From: Candidatus Marimicrobium litorale
GTDB lineage: Bacteria; Pseudomonadota; Gammaproteobacteria; Pseudomonadales; Halieaceae
Reading direction: 5' to 3'
NCBI RefSeq assembly: GCF_026262645.1
Contig: NZ_SHNO01000001.1
Coordinates: forward strand, 3,162,001 to 3,226,000
Length of the DNA stretch: 64,000 nt
In this document: piece by piece, positions 42,869-51,425 of the stretch
How positions within the stretch are numbered: the stretch's first letter is position 1
Layout of the letters: each line of letters starts with the position of its first letter
Notes under the pieces: model-generated
Told to the model about the DNA's origin: nothing
Databases searched by the model: none
What the model saw: the letters and a program-made list of their open reading frames with translations, nothing else
Program-made: the position numbers and the translations under genes

Positions 42869-44170
42869 ATGAGAATAAAAACAATGCAAATACTTCGTGC
42901 GTGGATGCTGGTGTTCTTTATCACACTCGTGGGCTGCAGTGGTGAATCACAGGAGATTACCACCCCTCCAGTGAGAGAGGGCCTTGCGACACCAGCAGAT
43001 CTCGCTTGGTGGAGTCGTGCCGCAATGAATGCCTACATGCGTTTTTCCAGTTGGCGCGGAGAGCGCTCTGGATATATTACGCTGTTCGCTCGTGACGGAG
43101 TCGTAATTCATGCTGATGCGGTGGGCTATAAGGATATTGAAAGCGGTGCGTTGATGACAATGGACACGCAGGTGCGAATCGCGTCTATGACCAAGCCGGT
43201 GACCGCGGTAGCAGCGATGATTCTTGTGGAGGAAGGCAAATTACATCTGGATGATCCGGTGGCGCTATATCTGCCGGAATTTTCTGATATTCAGGTTGCT
43301 ACGAGCCACATTTCAGATGAGCAAGGAATGTTTTCGACGCGAGCGCCGCAGGTAGAGTTGAAAGTACGACACCTTCTCATGTTTTCATCGGGAGTCGGAC
43401 CAGGCATGGTGACGTCGCCCCTGCAGACCTATTGGAACGAAAATAATCTCCACTCTCAACAAAGCGGAGGTTTGAGGGAAAGGGTGGCACATCTCGCATC
43501 ACTACCCATGTTTGAAGATCCTGGCATCCAGTGGCGATATGGAGCTTCCGCGGATGTAATGGCCGCGGTGATTGAAGTGGTGACGGGCCAGCTTATTGGA
43601 GCGTTTATGAAGGAGCGAATATTTACGCCCCTGGGTATGGCCGATACCCGCTATGAACCCCCTGTCGATGAACGCGCTGGCATGGCTACCGTCTACACAC
43701 AGGACGCGCGAGGCGATCTCGTCGAAGCCGAGACTCACTATGACCCCGCGTGGAGCCCGGGAGGCGGTGGACTCGTTTCCACGGTTTCTGATTACATGCA
43801 GTTTGCCCTGATGCTATGGAACGGCGGAGAGTACCGCGATACGCGTATACTGACGCAAGCAGCCGTGGACGACATGACGCGTCTTCATGTAGCCGATGGA
43901 GTCCTTGGCGGCGGCGGCCCCGGAGGGGCGCCCGGTATCGAAGGTATGGGATGGGGGCTTGGCATGGCCGTGGTCGCCGATTCAGAGGCCACTATGACGC
44001 CTGACAGGAATGGCGATTTCTGGTGGTCGGGTTATTACGGTACGACCTTTTTTGTCAGTCCAGAGACCGATTTTGTTGGGGTAATTATGACGCAGAATGA
44101 GCCGGGCGAGTATTCAGGGGTGAATTACCAGGCTTATGTGATTCAAGGGCTGGCAAATGCTGGGCTATAG
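42869..44170 (+). CDS. Beta-lactamase-family serine hydrolase, lipoprotein
   Basis: A 433-residue class C-type/EstB-like serine hydrolase. The lipobox is LVGC (cysteine at about 23 from ATG 42869), so it is probably membrane anchored in the periplasm. Catalytic S-x-x-K is SMTK in RIASMTKPV; the Tyr of the Y-x-N motif appears as YGAS. The third motif (K/H-T/S-G) is replaced by a Trp/Gly-rich 'WWSGYYGTTF'. Glycine-rich 'GGGGPGGAPG' near residue 350 may be a loop. Such proteins are often esterases or peptidases rather than resistance enzymes. The frame extends upstream to 42686, but the signal sequence fixes a start at 42869 or 42884. Confidence 0.85.
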   Translation: MRIKTMQILRAWMLVFFITLVGCSGESQEITTPPVREGLATPADLAWWSRAAMNAYMRFSSWRGERSGYITLFARDGVVIHADAVGYKDIESGALMTMDTQVRIASMTKPVTAVAAMILVEEGKLHLDDPVALYLPEFSDIQVATSHISDEQGMFSTRAPQVELKVRHLLMFSSGVGPGMVTSPLQTYWNENNLHSQQSGGLRERVAHLASLPMFEDPGIQWRYGASADVMAAVIEVVTGQLIGAFMKERIFTPLGMADTRYEPPVDERAGMATVYTQDARGDLVEAETHYDPAWSPGGGGLVSTVSDYMQFALMLWNGGEYRDTRILTQAAVDDMTRLHVADGVLGGGGPGGAPGIEGMGWGLGMAVVADSEATMTPDRNGDFWWSGYYGTTFFVSPETDFVGVIMTQNEPGEYSGVNYQAYVIQGLANAGL

Positions 44171-44363
44171 GCAGCGGTGGGCACGTTTGACTACGCAGCT
44201 GTAAACGGATGTCTCGCTCAACATGAGAGAATACTGAAAGACGAAATCGAATGCTGTAAATCTATGACATCGAGAATAAAGAGTTCTAGGTAGATCGTGG
44301 CCTGCAAAACGGATTGATTAAGTGCAGTATAGGCAGCGAATTTTGGATGAGAAATGAAAATCG

Positions 44364-45461
44364 ATGAAAAATAGTCATTTAGACCTGGTCTCACTCGATG
44401 AGATGTTCCAGTCAACGCCGTCTTGTCTAAAAGTGATTAGTTCGAGGGGGGAGCTTCTACACATGAATCCCCAAGGGCTCGCTCTGGCTGAAGCAGAAAA
44501 TATGGAAAGCGTTTTCCGCGCCAATGTTTATGATCTGGTGGCTGCGGGACACCGAGATGAATTCATTCGTTTTAACCGGCGGGTCTGCTCAGGAGAGCGG
44601 GGCTCCCTAGTGTTTGAAATGATAGGCCTAAAGGGATCTCGGCGATGGATGGAAAGCTATGCAGGCCCCTATAAACTGCAAAGCGGTGAAATAGCTCACA
44701 TTGCCATCACGAACGACATCACGGACAGAGTCGAAGTGGAAAAGGAAATCCTGGAACAAAGGCAAGCACTTGCAAATTCAGCTAGGCTTGCGGCGCTCGG
44801 CGAATTCGTAGGAGGTATTGCACACGAGATTAACAATCCTCTGGCAATCATCTCCGGAAAGATGGCCTTATTGGATATCTCTTTGGAGTCAGATGAGATA
44901 GATATAACAGCGTTCAAGAAAAATATTCGCGAGGTCATTCAGACGACAGATCGAATTTCAAAAATTATTCATAATTTAAAAACGTTTTCTCGCGATTCGA
45001 ATAAGGATGATTTTCAAGATTGCAGTCTGGAGAAAATAATCGCGGAAATGCTGAGTCTCTGTGCGGAAAAGCTGCGCTTGAGCGATATAGATATTGAATG
45101 TCAGATTGATCCAGAGATTCGTGTTTTTTGTCAGAAGGTGCAGATTTCACAGGTAATGATGAATTTGATAAATAATGCTTGCGACGCAGTGATGGAAACA
45201 GACGTGCGTTGGATAAAAATTCTTGGCCGACGAATCGGCGGTTTGATCGAATTGAGTGTAAGTGACAGTGGTCGCGGCATTGCTGAGGATGTGGAAGAGA
45301 AGATATTTGACCCTTTTTTTACTACCAAAGAGTTGGGCAAAGGAACCGGGTTGGGTTTATCAATATCTTCCAGTATCTTGTCACATCACAATGGAAAATT
45401 GATTCATAGAAAGGACTCTATAAACACGCAGTTCGTATTACAGCTGCCGATAAGTGAATAG
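44364..45461 (+). CDS. PAS-domain sensor histidine kinase (cytoplasmic)
   Basis: A 365-residue kinase with no membrane segment. One PAS domain (about 10-115) with the end-of-PAS ITNDITDRVEVE, a short coiled segment, HisKA with the H-box GIAHEINNPLAI, and HATPase_c with N-box NLINNACDAV, G-box SDSGRGIAED, FDPFFTTK, GTGLGLSIS. It appears to sense an intracellular signal through PAS. The following receiver gene starts 9 bases after its stop and is its likely partner. Confidence 0.92.
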   Translation: MKNSHLDLVSLDEMFQSTPSCLKVISSRGELLHMNPQGLALAEAENMESVFRANVYDLVAAGHRDEFIRFNRRVCSGERGSLVFEMIGLKGSRRWMESYAGPYKLQSGEIAHIAITNDITDRVEVEKEILEQRQALANSARLAALGEFVGGIAHEINNPLAIISGKMALLDISLESDEIDITAFKKNIREVIQTTDRISKIIHNLKTFSRDSNKDDFQDCSLEKIIAEMLSLCAEKLRLSDIDIECQIDPEIRVFCQKVQISQVMMNLINNACDAVMETDVRWIKILGRRIGGLIELSVSDSGRGIAEDVEEKIFDPFFTTKELGKGTGLGLSISSSILSHHNGKLIHRKDSINTQFVLQLPISE

Positions 45462-45470
45462 GGAACGTAC

Positions 45471-45845
45471 ATGAATGATCGCCCCAGAAAGACTGTACTG
45501 GTTGTCGATGACGAGCAGTACCTGACAGGCATATGGCAGGAGATCCTTAAAATGATCGATACGGACTGTGTGACAGCCGATTCAGGTGATAGTGCAATTT
45601 CAGTTTTGAAGGATCGTGACGTAGATTTGATCATTACTGACCTGAGGATGCGCGGCTCAGATGGTTTCGTTCTCTTGCGTTACCTAAAGAACGAAGCGCC
45701 GACCAAAATTCCTGCCGCAGTATGCTCCGGTTTTTACAATGTAAGCAGTGAAGAACTTATGTCTCATGATGTTGTGCGTGTAATTTCCAAGCCGTTTGAC
45801 GTCCGCGAAGAGCTGGATTTTCTAAAAGCGTTTCTTTACGGATAA
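45471..45845 (+). CDS. Single-domain response regulator (stand-alone REC)
   Basis: A 124-residue receiver without an output domain. Acidic pair VVDDE, phospho-Asp in IITDLRMRGSDG, Lys in ISKPF. GGAA lies about 6 bases upstream of ATG 45471. It is paired with the preceding PAS kinase and so works as a CheY-like protein-protein regulator, a phosphate sink or the first step of a relay. No output protein lies next to it. Confidence 0.92.
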   Translation: MNDRPRKTVLVVDDEQYLTGIWQEILKMIDTDCVTADSGDSAISVLKDRDVDLIITDLRMRGSDGFVLLRYLKNEAPTKIPAAVCSGFYNVSSEELMSHDVVRVISKPFDVREELDFLKAFLYG

Positions 45846-46578
45846 ATTGAGCCCACTGCGATTGACTGAGAAGGGCCGCCAGTTTTCCTTTATCGCCAGA
45901 GACAGCCATAGATTACGTTTGAATTATCTCTTACGGTGCGGGTTCTCTTTTTTCTACACATGCTGATATCCCTCCGCGTTTTTTTAGCTGACCGTCACTG
46001 TTGTTGTAGTGAACCCCAAAAAATTAGTTGCCCTAAATGAAGCCCGCCGCGCTTTAATGCCGGAGCGATTTCCTCCACCACATATAGACTGTGTCGCTCG
46101 TCCCGGTGGACCGCCTTAAATCAATACGATCACTGATTCGTTGAGCTGCATTCCAGTCATATAAAAATAGCCAAGCCTTGCCAGCATTCTTCCCTTTACG
46201 GTGTATTACGTTGATAGCGGGATAGATGCATGGTGTGCAGCTGTGAATGACAGCACGAATTCGACCCGGCTTTAGGGTCGGAGGCAGCAGGGTAAAGGCC
46301 GCTACAACCGTATAATTGTGTGAAAAATCACAGTGCAACGCGTTGTCGTCCATGAATGTTAGCCGAAAAGTGCTTATCAGGCGGTGTTTTGCTCGTAGCT
46401 GAAACAATTCTGTATAAATTTGGAAGATAGAGCTAGGTAATTCTACCTAACGTAATTCTACCTAACGTATTTCTACGGATTGTTACACCGTTGCGATCCT
46501 TTAGGATTAGACCATCTGAAAGAAATAGCCGTGTATCGGCTCGATTCCATGAAACACGGTGTCGAAGGTGGCGAAACC
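45846..46578. other. Intergenic stretch with one doubtful minus-strand gene and tandem repeats
   Basis: A minus-strand frame at 46054-46407 (117 codons, or about 100 from ATG 46353) encodes an uncharacterised protein with the segment 'HSCTPCIYPAINVIHRKGK'. It has no ribosome-binding site and no family I recognise; I give it about 0.25. The right part holds 15-bp tandem repeats near 46439, listed separately. Confidence 0.35.
46434..46476. repeat. 15-bp tandem direct repeats with an internal palindrome
   Basis: AATTCTACCTAACGT occurs twice in perfect tandem (46439-46453, 46454-46468), followed by a partial third copy ATTTCTAC. The first unit also pairs with preceding sequence as TAGGTA/TACCTA (46434-46439/46444-46449). 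It lies about 100 bases upstream of the Cys-protein/haemoglobin pair. Confidence 0.65.
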
Positions 46579-46953
46579 ATGACTTACAAAATGTCCGTAA
46601 AAACAAAATCAGCCCTGTTATTGTTACTGGTGTTTCTGCTGCCTAGTTCGATGGCAAATGCAGAAATAATCACGAGGCAAGACAAGGCGAAGCTCATGGG
46701 TCAATGCATGAAAGCACGCGAGAAGCTGCTGGCACCAGAGAGGGCAGAAGCCGTGCAATGGTGTATAGAGAAGCGATCGCGGGGTAAGGCATACTGTCAG
46801 CGGTACCACAGCGGCTATGGTGACCGACGCTACAGACCTAATGGCACCTGGGAGACGGCGCTATACATGGATCTGCCTATTTGCCAGAAAGCGGTCATGG
46901 TGGATAAATACTTCTTCAGGAACCCACGTACTCGTTCATTCGTCTCGAGATGA
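46579..46953 (+). CDS. Exported small cysteine-containing protein (124 aa), coupled to truncated haemoglobin
   Basis: Not recognised. It has a signal peptide (about 1-27: basic start, LLLLLVFLLP core, AxA-type cleavage ANA). The mature domain is basic and contains four cysteines, in QCMK, QWCIE, AYCQR and PICQK, that could form two disulfides or bind metal. ATG 46579 is chosen; ATGs at 46549 and 46591 are alternatives. Its TGA overlaps the ATG of the haemoglobin gene (ATGA), so translation is coupled. This suggests a linked role in haem, oxygen or nitric-oxide chemistry across the membrane, an inference. Confidence 0.65.
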   Translation: MTYKMSVKTKSALLLLLVFLLPSSMANAEIITRQDKAKLMGQCMKAREKLLAPERAEAVQWCIEKRSRGKAYCQRYHSGYGDRRYRPNGTWETALYMDLPICQKAVMVDKYFFRNPRTRSFVSR

Positions 46954-47360
46954 TGTCGCAACAGGCCTCGGTGCGATTTATCGGGGAGAGCAAGGCGGGT
47001 CCTGCAACGACACTCTACGATCGCATTGGTGGAGATATCATGGTGGATAAAGCCGTGGATATTTTCTATAAGAAAGTTCTGACCGACGAGCGTATCAGTA
47101 GTTTTTTCGAAAATATTGATATTATGAGTCACGGCATAAACCAGAAAAAGTTTCTCACCATGATGTTCGGTGGCCCCAATACGTATTGCGGAAAAGATAT
47201 GCACTCGGCACATGCACACATGCGGCTGAATGAGAGCCATTTTAACGCGATGCTAGATAATCTTATCGAAACGTTGAGAGACCTAGACATCTTTGAAGAC
47301 GACATTAGCGAGATAGTGGCCGTAGCCAATTGCGTTAAGGATGATGTGCTAAATCGTTAG
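46950..47360 (+). CDS. Group 1 truncated haemoglobin (trHbN-like)
   Basis: A 136-residue 2-on-2 globin. Conserved features: YDRIGG start, TyrB10 at about residue 40 in IFYKKVL, 'FGGPNTYCGKDMHSAHAHM' with the proximal HisF8 near 88. Typical truncated haemoglobins bind O2, NO or CO and many detoxify NO. A Cys at about 80 next to Tyr is not usual at that site and may influence redox. The start overlaps the upstream stop, giving translational coupling to the exported Cys protein. Confidence 0.92.
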   Translation: MMSQQASVRFIGESKAGPATTLYDRIGGDIMVDKAVDIFYKKVLTDERISSFFENIDIMSHGINQKKFLTMMFGGPNTYCGKDMHSAHAHMRLNESHFNAMLDNLIETLRDLDIFEDDISEIVAVANCVKDDVLNR

Positions 47361-47369
47361 ATAAAGATC

Positions 47370-47404
47370 AGTCTCAGGCGCACGGAGTCGACGCCTGCAA
47401 GACT
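47370..47404. terminator. Hairpin between convergent haemoglobin and sirtuin genes
   Basis: AGTCT-CAGGCG pairs with CGCCTG-ca-AGACT (47370-47380 and 47392-47404), 11 bp with a 2-base bulge and an 11-base loop. No T-tract follows on the plus side. Placement between converging genes suits a terminator. Confidence 0.4.
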
Positions 47405-47577
47405 GACTGTATGATCCTCGACCAAACGGTGAGACGTTGATGCCGGTGCCTGAGGTAACAAGTATATTTTTCCCTTCCAAGACAGTCTCCGAGACTGCTA
47501 TCGCTCGAGCATGTAATCTAGTGGTAATGCTGCTATTTCCTGATATCCCTGTGGCCTACTTCAGCAATAAATTTCTT

Positions 47578-48438
47578 TTATTTATCGGCTGATTTATCAG
47601 TAGAGGCGGTAAGTGGCTGTATTACCGATTGCAGAACGGCAGCGGCATCGTCGGTGATGGACATTAATGCGAGTTCGTCGGCTCGGGTAGGCCCTGTATT
47701 TATGATGCCGATGGGGACTCCAAGCTTATTTGCATGGCGACAGAAGCGGAATCCGGAATATACGGTCAGTGAACTACCTACGACTAGTAACGCATTACTC
47801 GCAGCCACTGCATCAAGGCATTTGGCCACCTTGGATCGTGCGACCGAGCCGCCGAAGAAAACCACATCTGGCATCAGCGTACCTCCGCATTTTTGGCATT
47901 GAGGCGGGTGCACCGCTTTGATGATGTAATCAGGAATATCCCAATCGCCATCTGGACGAGGACTATCACTCGTGATTGCAGGCCATTCGTTGTCTGCGGC
48001 GAGTTGTTCCTGAACGTCTTGCCGGTGAAAAAATACAGCACAATCGAGACAGCGCACGCGGTCGACTCTGCCGTGTAAATCGATTGCCAGCTGGCTTCCA
48101 GCGCGGGCGTGTAAACCATCCACATTCTGCGTGATAAGCGACTCAATTTGCCCAGCCCGCTCCAGCGCCAGTAGCGCAAAGTGCGCAGCATTGGGCTGGG
48201 CATCCCTGATCAGCGGCCAACCATACCAAGAGCGAGCCCAGTAGCGCTGCCGTGTGCTCCCCTCCTTGATAAAGTCCTGATGCTGTATCGGTGTGCGGGA
48301 TTGCCAGTTGCCTGTGTGATCCCTATAGGTAGGAATGCCTGAAGCAGCGCTTATCCCCGCACCTGTGAGTACTGTCAGTCTGGGATGATCGGCAAGAAAT
48401 CGTGAGAGTGTTTGGCTGTTGGCATCAAGAGTTGTCAT
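47578..48438 (-). CDS. NAD-dependent protein deacylase, sirtuin (Sir2/CobB family)
   Basis: A 286-residue NAD-dependent lysine deacylase. NAD-binding GAGISAASGIPTYRD, TQNVDGL and the catalytic His in DLHGRVDRVRC. A four-cysteine zinc ribbon: C-x-x-C in RCLDC and C-x-x-C in CQKCGG. The class appears to be bacterial SIR2 with an insertion between the two Cys pairs (about 40 residues). ATG 48438 is the first in frame. It stands alone, convergent with the haemoglobin gene. Substrates are unknown. Confidence 0.94.
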   Translation of the reverse strand: MTTLDANSQTLSRFLADHPRLTVLTGAGISAASGIPTYRDHTGNWQSRTPIQHQDFIKEGSTRQRYWARSWYGWPLIRDAQPNAAHFALLALERAGQIESLITQNVDGLHARAGSQLAIDLHGRVDRVRCLDCAVFFHRQDVQEQLAADNEWPAITSDSPRPDGDWDIPDYIIKAVHPPQCQKCGGTLMPDVVFFGGSVARSKVAKCLDAVAASNALLVVGSSLTVYSGFRFCRHANKLGVPIGIINTGPTRADELALMSITDDAAAVLQSVIQPLTASTDKSADK

Positions 48439-49304
48439 AGCGTTTCGTTGTCGGAAATAGTGTTAATTTTTTGCAATACTGTGGTAAAAAAATTGTTTTT
48501 CGAAGATGTCTACGCAGGCGGTGTATTTTTTCTGGGTGCCGGCCTGCATCTACCACGTCCGAATGCATTGTGTACTGATCTGTTGCTTCGGCAGTTTGGA
48601 TTACGCTTTCGCACTATGTCAGGTTTAACGCTCACATGCTTCGATGGCGCGCTTCACGCGATCCTATCGTCTGTGGCGTTGCCAGCTTAACAGTGGTCTC
48701 CAGCGGAGCAAATACCCAGCGATTGAATTGTGAATTCATTCCGGTGTCGTGCGGCTATAGTACCGTGACCAGCGGGTGTAGGCGAGTCAACGAAGGGGTC
48801 TAACGTACGATGCCTTGCTGCAACCGACGCGGGATTGTGCGGGTCGCAGCAGCACGCTATTGGATAGCTCCGTGTGAAGTATTCGCAGGTTGCGGCCCGA
48901 ATGGGGCGTATCGAGCCGTGACAGTTTCGGCGGGCTTGCTTAAATACCAGTTCGGACCGTTCGAGAAAAAACTGACTCGACAGGTCGATTCAGCCCGTGC
49001 GCCAGCGTAATTGATTCTTGTCATAGTTCGGGTTTACGCCCGGTCGCGCCTATGCTGACCGAGTACTTGTGCGTTCCGCAGGATGGATACTATCAGCACA
49101 CGTTGCCGGCATGGTGTTAACCGCCGTCGCAGTAATAAGGTTGCACGACTGGCCTATGTGAATGTCTGCTATATATATTTTTTCGGCGTTGCTGTTTTTT
49201 TGTCCGCTGAAGCCCCTGTTTCAATCGAAAATTCGGATCAAAGCTTGCCAGCCTACGTATAATGCACGACAGCCCAATAAAATCGCTTATGCTCAGAGGC
49301 ATTT
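48439..49304. other. Long intergenic region upstream of BCCT transporter
   Basis: About 865 bases without a supported gene. Frames at 48412-48690 and 48810-49010 have no family features or ribosome sites. A TATAAT hexamer at 49258-49263, 42 bases before the BCCT start, is a reasonable -10 element, but the -35 is poor. Confidence 0.35.
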
Positions 49305-50894
49305 ATGGCTAGGAAATATGAATCGGATCATGCCATCGGGGATAACAATGTCCAGATATGGGGTATGGACATCCACAGCCCAGTATTTTTTGTTAGTGCC
49401 ACGCTTATCATGGTTTTCGTGTTGGCAACCGTGCAGTTCCCCGGCGAAGCAAATAGCATGCTCACATCCGTGCGGTCATGGTTCGTGGCAACGTTCGACA
49501 TTTTCATGATGATCTCAGTGAGCAGCATACTGATCTTCTGTCTGATGCTCATTGTGCTTCCGGTGGGAAAGATCAGAATCGGAGGCGATAACTCAAAGCC
49601 TGAGTTTAGTCGAATAAGCTGGTTCTCGATGCTATTTGCGGCAGGCATGGGCATTGGACTAATGTTCTGGGGTGTCGCTGAACCCATGACATATTACCTG
49701 GGTGAGGGCGGGACGCCATTGGGAGTGGTTCCGCAGACACCGGCAGCGGCAGACATGGCCATGGCGGCTACTCTTTATCACTGGGGTTTACACGCATGGT
49801 CTATTTATGCGGTTATCGCACTGGCGCTGGCTTTTTTTAGTTTTAACTGTCACCTGCCCCTGTCGTTGCGCTCGGCCTTCTATCCTTTACTGGGCGAACG
49901 CTGCTGGGACTGGCCCGGTCATGTGATCGATATCTTCGCAGTGTTGGCAACAATCTTTGGATTGGCGACATCTTTGGGGCTGGGTGCGTCCCAGGTCAAC
50001 GCGGGCCTTACCATGTTGTTCGGTACGGAGGATGGCTTGAGCTCCAGAATCGCGATCGTTATTGTGGTTACCGTGGTGGCAATCGCATCGGTGGCGCGGG
50101 GACTTGATGGCGGTATTAAGGTGCTGAGTAACATCAATATGATGCTGGCGGCGTTACTATTAGCGTTTATTGCTTTTGTGATTGGTAACGTTGGGATACT
50201 TGATCCAGTTTTGCAAACAGCCGGTAATTATCTCGCCAACATCGTGCCATTGAGTAACTGGACAGGGCGCGAGGATGAGCAATGGCTTCGCGATTGGACT
50301 GTATTCTACTGGGCTTGGTGGGTTAGCTGGTCGCCTTTTGTAGGTTTGTTCATCGCGCGGGTATCGCGCGGGCGGACTGTCCGGGAATTTCTGATTGCAG
50401 TACTGCTTATACCCACTTTTGTCACTCTTCTCTGGATGAGCGTATTGGGTGTAAATGCGCTGTACCAGGTGCAGAATGAAATCGGCGGGCTTGCCAACGG
50501 CATGGCTAGTATAAGCCTCGCTACTTTTCAGATGCTCGAGGCATTACCTTACAGTGGCATAACGACGGTTGTTAGCTTACTACTTATTCTTGTTTTTTTT
50601 ATCACCTCTTCTGATTCTGGGTCGCTCGTTATTGATGGCATCACAGCCGGCGGTAAAAGTGATGCACCAATAATCCAGCGTATATTCTGGGCCACAGTAC
50701 AGGGACTGCTAGCCGCGACGTTACTCTATGGTGGTGGCGACCACGCTTTGGCGGCCTTGCAGGCGGGCACTGTGGCGGCTGGAATTCCGTTTACAGTAAT
50801 TCTTTTGTTAGTATGTGTGAGTCTCTACAAGGGTCTTCATGCCCACATGTCAGAATTAAAAATCACTGATGGGCCGCGTACGTCATCGCGTTGA
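49305..50894 (+). CDS. BCCT family transporter (betaine/choline/carnitine type)
   Basis: A 529-residue secondary transporter with about 12 transmembrane helices. Family signatures are GMGIGLMFWGVAEP, the Trp-rich FYWAWWVSWSPFVGLFIARVS (positions about 340-360), and 'TSSDSGSLVIDGITAGG'. It would take up trimethylammonium-type compatible solutes such as glycine betaine, choline, carnitine or ectoine, or DMSP. The N-terminus is short and no long regulatory C-terminal tail is present. ATG 49305 has GAGG about 8 bases upstream. It stands alone, with the P450 downstream after a 530-base gap. Confidence 0.94.
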   Translation: MARKYESDHAIGDNNVQIWGMDIHSPVFFVSATLIMVFVLATVQFPGEANSMLTSVRSWFVATFDIFMMISVSSILIFCLMLIVLPVGKIRIGGDNSKPEFSRISWFSMLFAAGMGIGLMFWGVAEPMTYYLGEGGTPLGVVPQTPAAADMAMAATLYHWGLHAWSIYAVIALALAFFSFNCHLPLSLRSAFYPLLGERCWDWPGHVIDIFAVLATIFGLATSLGLGASQVNAGLTMLFGTEDGLSSRIAIVIVVTVVAIASVARGLDGGIKVLSNINMMLAALLLAFIAFVIGNVGILDPVLQTAGNYLANIVPLSNWTGREDEQWLRDWTVFYWAWWVSWSPFVGLFIARVSRGRTVREFLIAVLLIPTFVTLLWMSVLGVNALYQVQNEIGGLANGMASISLATFQMLEALPYSGITTVVSLLLILVFFITSSDSGSLVIDGITAGGKSDAPIIQRIFWATVQGLLAATLLYGGGDHALAALQAGTVAAGIPFTVILLLVCVSLYKGLHAHMSELKITDGPRTSSR

Positions 50895-51425
50895 GGTGAT
50901 AAAGGGACTAATTGAATGAGCTCGGAAAGGAACCATAGGCTTGCGCAGAATGACGCGGGTCACGAATCGGTATTCGACATGACTGACCAGCGAAGCGGGC
51001 TTGGCTTCATCAAAAATGCTGTAGCGCAGAGAAAATTCCTCAGGTGCCTTAGGGACGTATAGGGATAGTAACAGGCCATGCTGATATCTGCCTCGCAGCG
51101 GTGTGGTCGATATTCTCTGCAGAGAAATGAACGAATTTCTGACGCTTTCCGACAGCGCTCTTGATTTCCCCTGAAAGACGGTATTTTCGATGATGGGCAC
51201 CCGTGAGAGATGCAGAAGTTACTGTATCCGGAGAAGGCGCGGATGCCGGCTGTACGTGAGGTTCTGCCAGGCCACTACGCTCAACGCATACAAAGAGTAG
51301 GTATGGTTAGTTTGTTTAGACCGATGGCAGAATATAAAACAGCTTCCTGCTCAAAGATAGTTTGCGTCATGGCAGCGGGCTTGTATGATATTGGGCCCTA
51401 ATATTGAGATCTAAGGTAAACCGCG
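50895..51425. other. Intergenic region upstream of the P450 gene
   Basis: About 530 bases. A minus-strand frame at 50883-51200 (105 codons, GTG start, no ribosome site) reads as a plausible beta-rich protein but has no family I know and overlaps the end of the transporter gene; I leave it uncalled (about 0.3). A promoter and palindrome near its right end are listed separately. Confidence 0.35.
51361..51404 (+). promoter_or_regulatory. Candidate P450 promoter overlapped by a palindrome
   Basis: TATGAT (51384-51389) is a good -10 with the poor -35 TTTGCG (51361-51366) 17 bases upstream. ATATT-N7-AATAT (51388-51404), with a mostly symmetrical centre GGGCCCT, overlaps the start site. The P450 ATG is 21 bases further on. 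The layout is that of a repressor operator. Confidence 0.45.

Noticed and set aside
46054-46407. 117-codon minus-strand frame with HSCTPC segment
   Set aside because: Some protein-like character but no start signal or recognised family; left as a possible gene at about 0.25.
48810-49010. 66-codon plus-strand frame in the BCCT upstream gap
   Set aside because: No family, no ribosome site; base composition gives long frames by chance here.
50883-51200. 105-codon minus-strand frame overlapping the transporter end
   Set aside because: GTG start lacks a ribosome site and overlaps the transporter stop; no family recognised.
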